10,816 bases of DNA from Christensenella sp. UBA1750 (GTDB lineage Bacteria > Bacillota > Clostridia > Christensenellales > UBA1750): NCBI GenBank assembly GCA_002315655.1, contig DCHO01000083.1:22491-33306 (forward strand). Direction: 5' to 3'. The notes under the pieces are model-generated. The model was not told where the DNA came from and did not search any database. It worked only from the letters and a program-made list of their open reading frames with translations. Positions 1-6,074 of this stretch are shown here, piece after piece. The stretch's first letter is position 1; every line of letters starts with the position of its first letter. A program made the position numbers and the translations under genes.

Positions 1-148
1 CATCAAGCGCACCGAGATTCCCCTTCGGGAAATTCCGATGTTCCGCATGGCTTATTCTTCAGGTGCCCATCGAAGGCACCCTCCACCAAGCGTATTCCCA
101 AACAACGGAGCAATCGGAAAGGATTGCTCCGTTTATCCATATTTCTAA
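1..148. other. Untranslated, hairpin-rich leader or 3' end of an unidentified RNA
   Basis: No gene is recognised here. The stretch holds a hairpin at 18-31 (5-bp stem, CTTC loop) and another at 62-80 (six-base arms 62-67 and 75-80, seven-base loop), then the terminator-like stem at 104-133. Such a run of hairpins suggests either the end of a structured RNA transcribed from outside the window or a leader of the protease gene at 176. Frame 2 is open from the window edge to a stop at 146-148. However, that reading runs through the terminator stem and gives a low-complexity, unfamiliar peptide, so I do not call it a gene. Confidence 0.3.
104..133 (+). terminator. Terminator-like stem-loop upstream of the protease gene
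   Basis: Arms 104-115 and 122-133 pair perfectly over 12 bp around a 6-base loop. The T run after the stem is short, so termination strength is uncertain. It probably ends whatever enters from the left. As it lies only about 40 bases before the start at 176, it could also act as an attenuator. Confidence 0.6.
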
Positions 149-175
149 CAATCGTTTAGGGTTTGAGGCATTTTT

Positions 176-1072
176 ATGAAACACAAAAAGCTACTGCATA
201 TCGGTCTTGCTGCGGGCGATTTGGCGCTCTTTTTCGGCATGAACTTCTGGGTGGAAATGATGTTCCTGCTGGGCGTGGGGGCTGCTGTCCGGGCGAAGCT
301 CACGACCCTGCAAAGCACCAGGAATTATCTGGTCTCGCTGTTTTACAGCGGCAGGCTCTATTATCTGGAAAACCAGTATATCGACATCATTCAGCTGCTG
401 ATCTACCCGGTTCTGGTCGTGAGCCTGTTTGCCCTCCTTGCTGTGCGCGTAAAATCGCTGTCCGGGGCAATGGCCGACATTCGGATGCAGCTGCCCACCC
501 ACACGAAAATGCTGTGGATTCTGCTGCCGCTGGGCATCTGCTTTTTCCTTGTGGTCACGGTGATCTTCTGCCTGATTCCCGAGGACACGCCCCTCATGCA
601 GGAATACATTGAAGCCTCCGAAATGACGCTGGACACGCCCACTCCCGTTCTGAGCTTCATCGTCACCGTGGTCTGTGCGCCGCTTGTGGAGGAATTTGTC
701 TTCCGCGGGCTCATTTACAACAATCTGAAGCAGGTCTTCCCCAAAGCCGTGTGGCTGGCGGTGATTCTGCAGGGGATGATCTTCGGCGCGGTGCACGGGC
801 AGCTTTTGTGGATGCTCTACGCGGGAACGCTGGGCATTTTCCTCTCTCTTGTTTACGATTATTTTGAGTCGCTGACCGCGTCCATGTTCGTCCACCTCAT
901 CTTCAATTTCTGCAACTATCTTCCCTGGCCGGACAGTATGTTTGAGGGCATCTACAAGCTCCTGATCGTGCTGTTTGCCGCGCTATTGGGGCTTTCCGTG
1001 CTGCTGCTCCTTGTGGTGCTGGAAAAGCGCAAGAGAGTATCGGCTAACGCGCTGAAAGCGGGAGGGCAATGA
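176..1072 (+). CDS. CPBP family intramembrane glutamic endopeptidase (CAAX protease / Abi family)
   Basis: The 298-residue membrane protein carries the three conserved CPBP motifs. These are EExxxR (E172, E173, R177, in a VEEFVFRG context), FxxxH (F203, H207) and HxxxN (H240, N244). In this family, which includes yeast Rce1 and bacterial Abi proteins, these residues line the catalytic site within the membrane. Hydrophobic segments lie near residues 6-35, 71-90, 113-134, 158-170, 191-209, 213-229 and 254-283, with a basic C-terminal tail. The start is ATG at 176 with GAGG at 165-168. Its stop overlaps the start region of the lipid kinase gene (ATGA), so the two are probably co-translated. In Bacillota, CPBP proteins include bacteriocin-immunity and membrane-protein-processing members; the substrate cannot be told here. 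Confidence 0.9.
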   Translation: MKHKKLLHIGLAAGDLALFFGMNFWVEMMFLLGVGAAVRAKLTTLQSTRNYLVSLFYSGRLYYLENQYIDIIQLLIYPVLVVSLFALLAVRVKSLSGAMADIRMQLPTHTKMLWILLPLGICFFLVVTVIFCLIPEDTPLMQEYIEASEMTLDTPTPVLSFIVTVVCAPLVEEFVFRGLIYNNLKQVFPKAVWLAVILQGMIFGAVHGQLLWMLYAGTLGIFLSLVYDYFESLTASMFVHLIFNFCNYLPWPDSMFEGIYKLLIVLFAALLGLSVLLLLVVLEKRKRVSANALKAGGQ

Positions 1073-1932
1073 TGGATATTTACCGTATTTTCTTCAATCC
1101 CTTCGGCGGGAACGGCACGGGCGAGAAAAACGCGAAAAGCGTCGGGAAAAAGCTCTCCGGGAACGTGGTCACATACCATGACATCACGGACATCAAAGAC
1201 CTGACGGAAACCTTTTCCGCGGTTCCCAAGGAGGAAAAGATCGTGCTTGTGGGCGGCGACGGAACGCTGAACCGCTTCATCAACGCAGTGGATGTAGATG
1301 CACTCAATTATGATGTGTACTATTCCGGCGCGGGCACGGGAAACGATTTTCTCACGGACATCGGGAAAAAAGGGCTGGATAAGCCGTTTTTGCTGAACCC
1401 CTACCTGAAAGACCTGCCCTATGTGGACATCAAGGGGCACACCTATCGCTTCATCAACGGCATCGGGTTCGGGCTGGACGGCTATTGCTGTGCGGAGGCT
1501 AACCGTCAACGGCAAACCGCACGGAAACGCCCCATCAGCTATACCACCATTGCCCTAAAAGGGCTGCTGCACGCCTACACACCCACCAACGCCGTGGTCA
1601 TCGTGGACGGCGCGACCCACGCCTTCCGCAAGGTCTGGATGGCGCCCACCATGTTCGGGCGTTACTTCGGCGGCGGCATGATCCCGACCCCGGGGCAGAT
1701 TCGCCAGAACATCGGCAAGACCATGACCGCGCTCATCATGTACGGGTACAGCAAACTCGGAGGTCTGCTCAACTTCGGGCGGCTCTTCACCGGGACGCTG
1801 GGCAAGTGCGCAGGGCACAGCTTCCTTAGGCAGGCGCGGGACATCATCGTCACCTTCGACCGCCCCACCGCCGTGCAAATCGACGGCGAGACCATCACCG
1901 ATGTGCTGACCTACCACGCATACACAAAATAA
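1072..1932 (+). CDS. Diacylglycerol kinase family lipid kinase
   Basis: This is an ATP-dependent lipid kinase of the DAGK catalytic-domain family (DgkB/YegS-like, NAD-kinase-related fold). Visible signatures are an N-terminal NPFGGNGTG glycine-rich loop (about residues 9-17), the VGGDGTLNRF nucleotide motif (about 60-69), SGAGTGNDF (about 85-93), FINGIGFGLDG (about 127-137) and the C-terminal VQIDGE strand. At 286-287 residues it is close to the usual family length. Two adjacent ATGs exist, at 1069 and 1072. I prefer 1072 because GGAGGG at 1061-1066 then has five bases of spacing, against two for 1069. The stop of the protease gene overlaps this start. Family members phosphorylate diacylglycerol or related lipids in membrane lipid and lipoteichoic acid recycling; the substrate here is inferred only. 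A terminator follows. Confidence 0.9.
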   Translation: MDIYRIFFNPFGGNGTGEKNAKSVGKKLSGNVVTYHDITDIKDLTETFSAVPKEEKIVLVGGDGTLNRFINAVDVDALNYDVYYSGAGTGNDFLTDIGKKGLDKPFLLNPYLKDLPYVDIKGHTYRFINGIGFGLDGYCCAEANRQRQTARKRPISYTTIALKGLLHAYTPTNAVVIVDGATHAFRKVWMAPTMFGRYFGGGMIPTPGQIRQNIGKTMTALIMYGYSKLGGLLNFGRLFTGTLGKCAGHSFLRQARDIIVTFDRPTAVQIDGETITDVLTYHAYTK

Positions 1933-1945
1933 ACCCCTCATGCAA

Positions 1946-1979
1946 AAAACACGGCAGAATCGAAACTCTGTCGTGTTTT
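1946..1979. terminator. Bidirectional intrinsic terminator between converging genes
   Basis: A 13-bp stem (arms 1946-1958 and 1967-1979, one G-U-type pair) has an 8-base loop. On the - strand the stem runs into six T residues, an excellent terminator for the acyltransferase gene ending at 1986. On the + strand a TTTT-C-TT tail serves the lipid kinase gene. Confidence 0.9.
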
Positions 1980-1985
1980 CTTGTT

Positions 1986-3035
1986 CTATGTATATAACTT
2001 TTTTATCCAAGAATATTTTTCTTTGTTTGACAACCACACAATAAACCAAGACATAACTGTTGTGATTGTTATGGTCACAATATACTGTATCAATGAATGG
2101 GTCACATGAATATGACAATACTTTTCAATAATAGATAAACCAAGTGAAACAAAAGCATAAACGAGCAAGTGGAGATAATAAATCAACATCCCCATACTTC
2201 TCAACCATCTGCATATCATTATATTTCTAACTTGTATATGCGATGCAATATAGAAAAGGAAAAACACGACAGGCAACAACATAAGATAAAGATCGCTGCC
2301 TGATATGAAGTCAGCTTTGAAAAGAAAAACAACTTCTCCAAAGAAAAGAAGAACAGAAGCGGTACAGCCTCCTATCGCCCAGAACGCTTTCATTTTTATT
2401 GGACGATACGCAAAAAGCATCCCTATAACCATAAACGGAGTTCCAAAGAAAAAACCATTTCTTGTTGTTGAAAACAATTTGTGGAAAGCCTTATATATTA
2501 GATTTTCTGTATATCCAGTGTCCAAACAGGAGAATAGATGGTCATACGGTTGTCCAAGCAGACCAATAAAATACAGAAAACAAGAGATCAAAATAATTAT
2601 ATGCAATGATAATTTTGCTTTCATCATAAGCCATACCATTACAGTTGCAACAACAAGTCCAGAAATAAACCAGAGTTGACCAGTCCCCCCTTTGAACAAA
2701 AGGACTGTCCAGACGCCAAGAATAAACACTCTCTTGGATAAGTAATCAATAAAAATGCTGCTGTCAATATGGTTTGGGTCAACTTTACGAAACAGGAAAA
2801 ATCCTGCTGCCGTAAAATAAAAAGGAACCGCGACACGGGCTATGTATTGCTTAATAGCCACATCAACATAGCCACTGATGTCGCCAAACACGGGAATATG
2901 AATTGCTACAACAAGAAAAGCGCAGAGAAACTTGACAATATCTATGCCGCCATACTGTTTATTGGCAGGAGCATCAGATAACGCCCAATTCCAGTCCCAC
3001 TTCGTTCGTTCGTTCGTTCGTTCGTTGAAAATCAT
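1986..3035 (-). CDS. Acyltransferase 3 family membrane protein, putatively phase-variable
   Basis: The predicted protein has 349 residues and about ten hydrophobic segments. It matches the acyltransferase 3 family, which transfers acetyl or other acyl groups to sugars of exported polysaccharides, peptidoglycan or antibiotics. Family features are the TM1 pattern GIDIVKFLCAFLVVAIHI (residues 30-47, with H46), RVAVPFYFTAAGFFLF (67-82, with R67) and LWFISGLVVA (121-130). I start at ATG 3035, not at the longer in-frame TTG at 3110, because a sigma-A promoter (3073-3101) lies between them and the TTG would be untranscribed. AAGGA lies about 11-12 bases upstream. Codons 4-11 are encoded by a tetranucleotide repeat giving NERTNERT, a cytoplasmic tail ahead of TM1. 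The gene is clearly AT-richer than its neighbours, which suggests recent acquisition. Its target polymer is unknown. Confidence 0.9.
   Translation of the reverse strand: MIFNERTNERTKWDWNWALSDAPANKQYGGIDIVKFLCAFLVVAIHIPVFGDISGYVDVAIKQYIARVAVPFYFTAAGFFLFRKVDPNHIDSSIFIDYLSKRVFILGVWTVLLFKGGTGQLWFISGLVVATVMVWLMMKAKLSLHIIILISCFLYFIGLLGQPYDHLFSCLDTGYTENLIYKAFHKLFSTTRNGFFFGTPFMVIGMLFAYRPIKMKAFWAIGGCTASVLLFFGEVVFLFKADFISGSDLYLMLLPVVFFLFYIASHIQVRNIMICRWLRSMGMLIYYLHLLVYAFVSLGLSIIEKYCHIHVTHSLIQYIVTITITTVMSWFIVWLSNKEKYSWIKKLYT
3001..3026 (-). repeat. Tetranucleotide tract (AACG)6AA inside the acyltransferase 5' end
   Basis: On the + strand this reads TTCG six times plus TT without interruption. It starts three codons after the ATG at 3035. 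Units of four bases shift the frame when gained or lost. With seven units the frame reaches TGA nine codons after the tract, and with five units it reaches TAG within about 17 codons. The six-unit state seen here keeps the gene open. No in-frame ATG lies between the tract and TM1 to rescue translation. This layout matches phase-variable contingency genes such as the lic loci of Haemophilus. Confidence 0.85.
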
Positions 3036-3072
3036 AGTTCTAACTATCCTTTCTGTCAACTTAATTCGTCTA

Positions 3073-3101
3073 AATATACCAAAGTAATCAATCTTTTTCA
3101 A
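3073..3101 (-). promoter_or_regulatory. Sigma-A promoter of the acyltransferase gene
   Basis: TTGAAA (3101-3096), a 17-base spacer and TATATT (3078-3073) form a near-consensus housekeeping promoter. Transcription would start around 3066, leaving a leader of about 30 bases before ATG 3035. This excludes the upstream TTG as start. Confidence 0.75.
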
Positions 3102-3115
3102 GAAAATCAATCAGT

Positions 3116-3256
3116 TCATCCACATTCGCAAAAACAGGCTGTGTCCCGCTCTGGATTTTTTGTTTTTAGGTGAACCATTTCCTCTTGAAGGAACCGAACA
3201 TATCCCTTAGAATATGGCGTTTCTCCTAAGCTTTTCTGTTCTTTTTCCATAATCAT
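3116..3256 (-). CDS. Small hypothetical protein coupled to ribU, possibly frameshifted
   Basis: This 46-codon reading frame starts at ATG 3256, overlapping the ribU stop by ATGA, with a second ATG at 3250. I do not recognise the product. It is charged, begins MIMEKEQKSLGETPYSKGY, and ends CFCECG. The base after its A6 run (3156-3161) may mark a one-base insertion. Dropping one A would continue the frame into a plausible helical tail ending VFANVDELIDFLEKD with a stop at 3088-3090, giving about 53-55 residues. So this is either a real 46-residue protein, a slightly damaged small gene, or a read error in a homopolymer. Its restored tail would overlap the -35 element of the acyltransferase promoter. 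Confidence 0.4.
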   Translation of the reverse strand: MIMEKEQKSLGETPYSKGYVRFLQEEMVHLKTKNPERDTACFCECG

Positions 3257-3855
3257 ATCTTCTTTTTCAGCAGCGGCGAGATACGCTTATAGACCAACAG
3301 GCAGATCGCCACGGACAACAGGCCTTTGACCAGCGTGAAGGGGACATTGAAGATGAGCAGGGCTTTGGAAAGGGTATCGGCGGCGGGGAGAATGACCTGA
3401 TACATATTCAGGATGGTTTCTTCGGGCATGAAATTGAAATAGACCGGGTAGACGAGGAAATAATTGGTGAGGAAGGAAACAAGTGCCATGGTGACGGCTC
3501 CCAAGGTCGCGCCGCGGATGGCACCTGCTTTGGAGTGGTTCACCTGATAGACCGAGCCGGCCGTCAGCACGAACGCCGAGCCCAACAGGAAGTTGGACAG
3601 CTCGCCGATGCCGCCGGTGGTGGTGCGGAACAGGTTCAGCAGGTTCTTAATTAAGCAGACGGCAACGCCATACCACGGTCCCAAGGCAAAGGAGCCGATG
3701 AGGGCGGGCAATTCGGACAAGTCCATTTTCAGAAAGGACGGCACCAGCGGCACCGAAAAGGACAGAAACATCAGCACCGTGGCCACGGCGGAGAGCATGG
3801 CGGTGACGGTGAGATTGCGGACGGAACTTTTCTTTTTTTCATTGTTTTGCGGCAT
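3253..3855 (-). CDS. ribU: ECF transporter S component, RibU-like (riboflavin uptake)
   Basis: This is the substrate-binding membrane subunit of an energy-coupling factor importer; it would partner the shared EcfA/EcfA'/EcfT module encoded elsewhere. RibU hallmarks are FLKMDLSELPALIG (residues 41-54), a family-typical FALGPWYGVAVCLIKNLLNL stretch (56-75) and TTTGGIGELSNFL (78-90). An AxxxA motif in TM1 (A19, A23) fits the EcfT-contact motif of S components. The length of 200 residues and about six hydrophobic segments are normal. I start at ATG 3855, where GAGGTG sits seven bases upstream. The longer ATG at 3882 lies only two bases past the -10 box. The stop overlaps a small downstream frame (ATGA). 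Riboflavin is inferred from family similarity; no FMN riboswitch is visible upstream. Confidence 0.88.
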   Translation of the reverse strand: MPQNNEKKKSSVRNLTVTAMLSAVATVLMFLSFSVPLVPSFLKMDLSELPALIGSFALGPWYGVAVCLIKNLLNLFRTTTGGIGELSNFLLGSAFVLTAGSVYQVNHSKAGAIRGATLGAVTMALVSFLTNYFLVYPVYFNFMPEETILNMYQVILPAADTLSKALLIFNVPFTLVKGLLSVAICLLVYKRISPLLKKKI

Positions 3856-3884
3856 AAACAAGCACCTCGATTGAAACTGCATCT

Positions 3885-3914
3885 ATTATATACCCGGCAC
3901 ATTCCTTTGCGCAA
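3885..3914 (-). promoter_or_regulatory. Promoter of ribU
   Basis: A perfect TATAAT (3890-3885) stands 18 bases downstream of a weaker TTGCGC (3914-3909). Transcription would start near 3878, giving a leader of only about 20-25 bases before ATG 3855, which is too short for a riboswitch. Confidence 0.65.
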
Positions 3915-3925
3915 CTTTTTTTGCA

Positions 3926-3954
3926 TTGACGAAAGCCGCAACTGCCTGTAAACT
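3926..3954 (+). promoter_or_regulatory. Promoter of the YcxB-like gene
   Basis: TTGACG (3926-3931), a 17-base spacer and TAAACT (3949-3954) lie just before the AAAGGAG ribosome binding site at 3969-3975. It diverges from the ribU promoter, and the two -35 boxes are about 11 bases apart, so transcription from the two may influence each other. Confidence 0.6.
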
Positions 3955-3986
3955 AAAGGACAGAACACAAAGGAGACTGATTTTCC

Positions 3987-4475
3987 ATGAAAGCGAACTT
4001 TACCGCCGATACGAAATACGATTACGCCATTTTCTGCGACTACAACCTGCTGTTGGCGAACAAAAACGGCAAAATGAATGTGCTGCTGATTTTAATATGC
4101 GCCGTCTGCGCCGCTTACGGCTGCTATGAAATCTTTCTGGCAAAAAAGCTGCTGGAAGGAATCCTGCTGCTGGCAGCGGTGGTGATTATTCCCTTCATCG
4201 TGCGGTATCTAAAACGCCGCAACCTGCAAAAGGCGTGGAAGGCCAACACGGAGATTCACGGGATGCAGTCGCACTTTGATTTTTTCAGCGACCATTTTGA
4301 AGTGACAGACAGCAAGGGGCACAGTCAGGTCAACTATGCCGACCTTTACGCGGTGTACGAGACGAATCTGGCGTTTTACCTCATGCGCAGCAAAACGCAG
4401 GGAATGGTGGTGGAGAAAAGAAAGGGCGGAGAAAAGCTCCACGCCTTCCTCCGCAGCCTGATTCGCTCCAAATAG
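3987..4475 (+). CDS. YcxB-like small membrane protein
   Basis: The product is a 162-residue protein with a short cytoplasmic start, two adjacent hydrophobic segments (about 31-50 and 55-74), a basic stretch KRRNLQK and a soluble C-terminal half. The C-terminal part has the pattern FDFFSDHFEVTDSKG, then NYADLYAVYETNLAFYLM and a hydrophobic VVEKRK strand. This resembles the YcxB-like C-terminal domain of Bacillota, whose function is unknown. The start ATG has AAAGGAG at 3969-3975. The gene has its own promoter, and its stop lies three bases from the end of the converging ppx gene with no terminator hairpin between them, so the two transcripts probably overlap at their 3' ends. Confidence 0.7.
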   Translation: MKANFTADTKYDYAIFCDYNLLLANKNGKMNVLLILICAVCAAYGCYEIFLAKKLLEGILLLAAVVIIPFIVRYLKRRNLQKAWKANTEIHGMQSHFDFFSDHFEVTDSKGHSQVNYADLYAVYETNLAFYLMRSKTQGMVVEKRKGGEKLHAFLRSLIRSK

Positions 4476-4478
4476 GGT

Positions 4479-5336
4479 TCAAATGCCCTTCCACTTCAAA
4501 TAGCCGTTTAGGTTATCGCCGCCGGAGACGATGAGCGCATTGCGCCCCAAGGCTTCCAGCGCACACAAAAGCACCTCCGCGCCGTGGGCAATGATGTCCC
4601 GGCGCTTTTTGCCCAAGCCCGGGAAGTCCCGCTGCTCCGGGGGCAACGCCCAAAGCCTGTCCGCCCAGATGCGCACGGCATCCAAAGACAGTTCCACGCC
4701 GTCCACCAGATCGTCGCTGTATTTGGTGATCTCCTTTTCCATGGCGGCAAGGGTCGTGATCGTCCCGCCGATGCCAAACAGGGGCACGGAGGAAAAGGCA
4801 TCAAAGCGCGGTCTTTGCTCGGCAAATATTGAAAGCAGGTGCGCCTTTGCACCTTGCCGGTCTTCGGGAAATTCGTCCTTCAAGCGCACCGCGCCTGCGC
4901 GGAGGGAAATGCAGTCCAGTACCTTTTTATCACCCGCCACCAGCTCTGTGGAGCCGCCGCCGATGTCGATAACCATGGCGCGTTGTCCCTTTGCCGCGCC
5001 CAAGTAAGCCAGTTCCGCCTCCACCTCACCGGGGAGCACGTCGATTTCAATGCCTAAGTTTTCCTTTACGGGAGAAAGCAGCGCGTCCTTGTTCAGCGCA
5101 TCCCGGACGGCGGAGGTCGCAAAGGCGTAAATCTCGGTGATGCCGTGATCCCGCGCCATCTGCTTAAACTGCGCCAGCGCAAGCATCGTGCGCAGAATGG
5201 GTTCCGATTGCAGCAGCCGATCGTCCGAGCCCTGTCCCAAGCGCGTGGTCTCCTTATAGACCTTCTGTTTGCCGTCCTTTTGCAGCATGAGCCGCACGGA
5301 ATTGCTGCCGATGTCCAAAACTGCCAAATCTCTCAT
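4479..5336 (-). CDS. ppx: Exopolyphosphatase / guanosine pentaphosphatase (Ppx/GppA), short form
   Basis: This is a cytosolic enzyme of the ASKHA fold that removes terminal phosphates from polyphosphate or pppGpp. Visible signatures are the phosphate-1 loop LDIGSNSVRL (residues 7-16), YAFATSAVRDA (70-80), LPGEVEAELAYLG (101-113, holding the likely catalytic glutamate), the phosphate-2 loop VIDIGGGSTELV (122-133) and GIGGTITTLAAM towards the C-terminus. At 285 residues it has only the two N-terminal domains, as in many Bacillota and Actinobacteria, and lacks the C-terminal HD-like domain of the E. coli enzymes. AGGAG lies five bases before the ATG. A terminator hairpin stands between divIC and this gene, so its expression depends either on read-through or on a promoter I could not identify. 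Confidence 0.92.
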   Translation of the reverse strand: MRDLAVLDIGSNSVRLMLQKDGKQKVYKETTRLGQGSDDRLLQSEPILRTMLALAQFKQMARDHGITEIYAFATSAVRDALNKDALLSPVKENLGIEIDVLPGEVEAELAYLGAAKGQRAMVIDIGGGSTELVAGDKKVLDCISLRAGAVRLKDEFPEDRQGAKAHLLSIFAEQRPRFDAFSSVPLFGIGGTITTLAAMEKEITKYSDDLVDGVELSLDAVRIWADRLWALPPEQRDFPGLGKKRRDIIAHGAEVLLCALEALGRNALIVSGGDNLNGYLKWKGI

Positions 5337-5358
5337 AATAACTCCTGAAATACAAAGA

Positions 5359-5385
5359 AACCGCAGGGGGCTGACCCTTGCGGTT
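5359..5385 (-). terminator. Intrinsic terminator after divIC
   Basis: Arms 5375-5385 and 5359-5369 form an 11-bp stem with one mismatch and a 5-base loop, followed on the - strand by a T-rich TTTCTTTG tail. It sits immediately after the double TGA TGA stop of divIC and just before the ppx ribosome binding site. Confidence 0.75.
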
Positions 5386-5387
5386 CA

Positions 5388-5678
5388 TCATTTTCCTTCT
5401 TCAACGAACTTGATTTCGCCCTGCTTGACGTAGCCCAGCTCATCCCGCGCCACGCGCTCCTTGAAGGCATCAGTCATGGAAAATTCCAGGTCGGAATTGA
5501 GGGCGGCTTCCTGAATGGTCAGGTCGTCCAAGGTGGCCTGCAACTGAGCAAGGTTTTCCGATGCCGTGCGGATGTTCTTCTGAATCTTGTGGTACTGCAT
5601 GAAATATCCGCCCACAAGCAGCAACACCGCCGCAACAATGGCAAGGCGCCCGGTCAGCATCATTTTCTTTTTTGTCAA
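5388..5678 (-). CDS. divIC: Septum formation initiator DivIC/FtsB-like
   Basis: This small bitopic division protein would act with FtsL and DivIB in the septal complex. The 96-residue product has a basic cytoplasmic start, one membrane segment (about 11-27), a heptad-like coiled coil (about 31-65) and a C-terminal region with RVARDELGYVKQGEIKFV, which matches the DivIC/FtsB tail that binds partner division proteins. The start is TTG at 5678, because AAAGGAGG (5695-5688) lies nine bases upstream; the first ATG (5663) is too far from it. The gene follows yabP-yabQ, as in Bacillus and Clostridia. It has its own consensus promoter, which fits a need in vegetative cells, unlike the sporulation genes before it. 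Confidence 0.88.
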   Translation of the reverse strand: MTKKKMMLTGRLAIVAAVLLLVGGYFMQYHKIQKNIRTASENLAQLQATLDDLTIQEAALNSDLEFSMTDAFKERVARDELGYVKQGEIKFVEEGK

Positions 5679-5714
5679 ATCGCAGCGCCTCCTTTGCCTA
5701 ATATAACAATGATA

Positions 5715-5742
5715 ATTATACCGAAAATTCAGGGCTTGTCAA
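5715..5742 (-). promoter_or_regulatory. Consensus sigma-A promoter of divIC
   Basis: A perfect TTGACA (5742-5737) and a perfect TATAAT (5720-5715) are separated by 16 bases. The stop codon of yabQ is part of the -35 box. This gives divIC vegetative expression independent of the upstream sporulation genes. Confidence 0.88.
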
Positions 5743-6074
5743 CTGTTTGCGCGACATTTTGTACGTTTGTTTACAAGCAGCTTATTTCCGATCTTATGCA
5801 GGAAAAAGGACACCGTGGAAGCATAGAGAAACCAGCCTACGGAAACACCTAAGACCGCATAGGAGCGGAACGTCTCCCCCGCCCTTTGCAAAAGAGAAAA
5901 GACCCCGCAGGCGGAAACGCAGACAAACAGCAGGTCGCCTATCGCCCGCCCCTTGTGCCCGAAGCCCCTGTAGGAGAGCGTCAGCAGGTCGTAAAGTATG
6001 CCGACTCCCGCGCCAAGCCCCACGAACAGCAGAAACAATCGCGCCTGAGAAGCCGTGGCAAACAGCCCGCTCAC
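5739..6074 (-). CDS. yabQ: Spore cortex biosynthesis protein YabQ
   Basis: The product is a 111-residue membrane protein with hydrophobic segments near 11-30, 45-62 and 70-92. The N-terminal FLLFVGLGAGVGILYDLLTL pattern is typical of YabQ, which is needed for spore cortex formation in Bacillus subtilis and localises to the membranes around the forespore. The start is GTG at 6074, overlapping the yabP stop (GTGA), with GGAGG at 6084-6088 nine bases upstream, so it is translationally coupled to yabP. The tail is basic. The position directly after yabP and before divIC supports the assignment more strongly than the modest sequence similarity alone. Confidence 0.87.
   Translation of the reverse strand: MSGLFATASQARLFLLFVGLGAGVGILYDLLTLSYRGFGHKGRAIGDLLFVCVSACGVFSLLQRAGETFRSYAVLGVSVGWFLYASTVSFFLHKIGNKLLVNKRTKCRANS

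Noticed and set aside
62..88. Possible tmRNA or tRNA 3' end (hairpin followed by CTCCACCA)
   Set aside because: The loop lacks the TTCRA T-loop pattern, and the arm does not form a normal T-arm plus acceptor.
191..895. 234-codon - strand frame opposite the CPBP protease
   Set aside because: It is an antisense shadow; low-complexity charged peptide with no family features.
3001..3026. TTCG repeats as a CRISPR array or transposon end
   Set aside because: Units are only four bases with no spacers or inverted ends; a simple sequence repeat explains it.
3036..3110. In-frame N-terminal extension of the acyltransferase from TTG 3110
   Set aside because: The sigma-A promoter at 3073-3101 lies inside it, there is no good ribosome binding site, and the ATG at 3035 gives a family-like start.
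3856..3882. Longer start for ribU at ATG 3882
   Set aside because: It lies two bases after the -10 box, while ATG 3855 has GAGGTG seven bases upstream.
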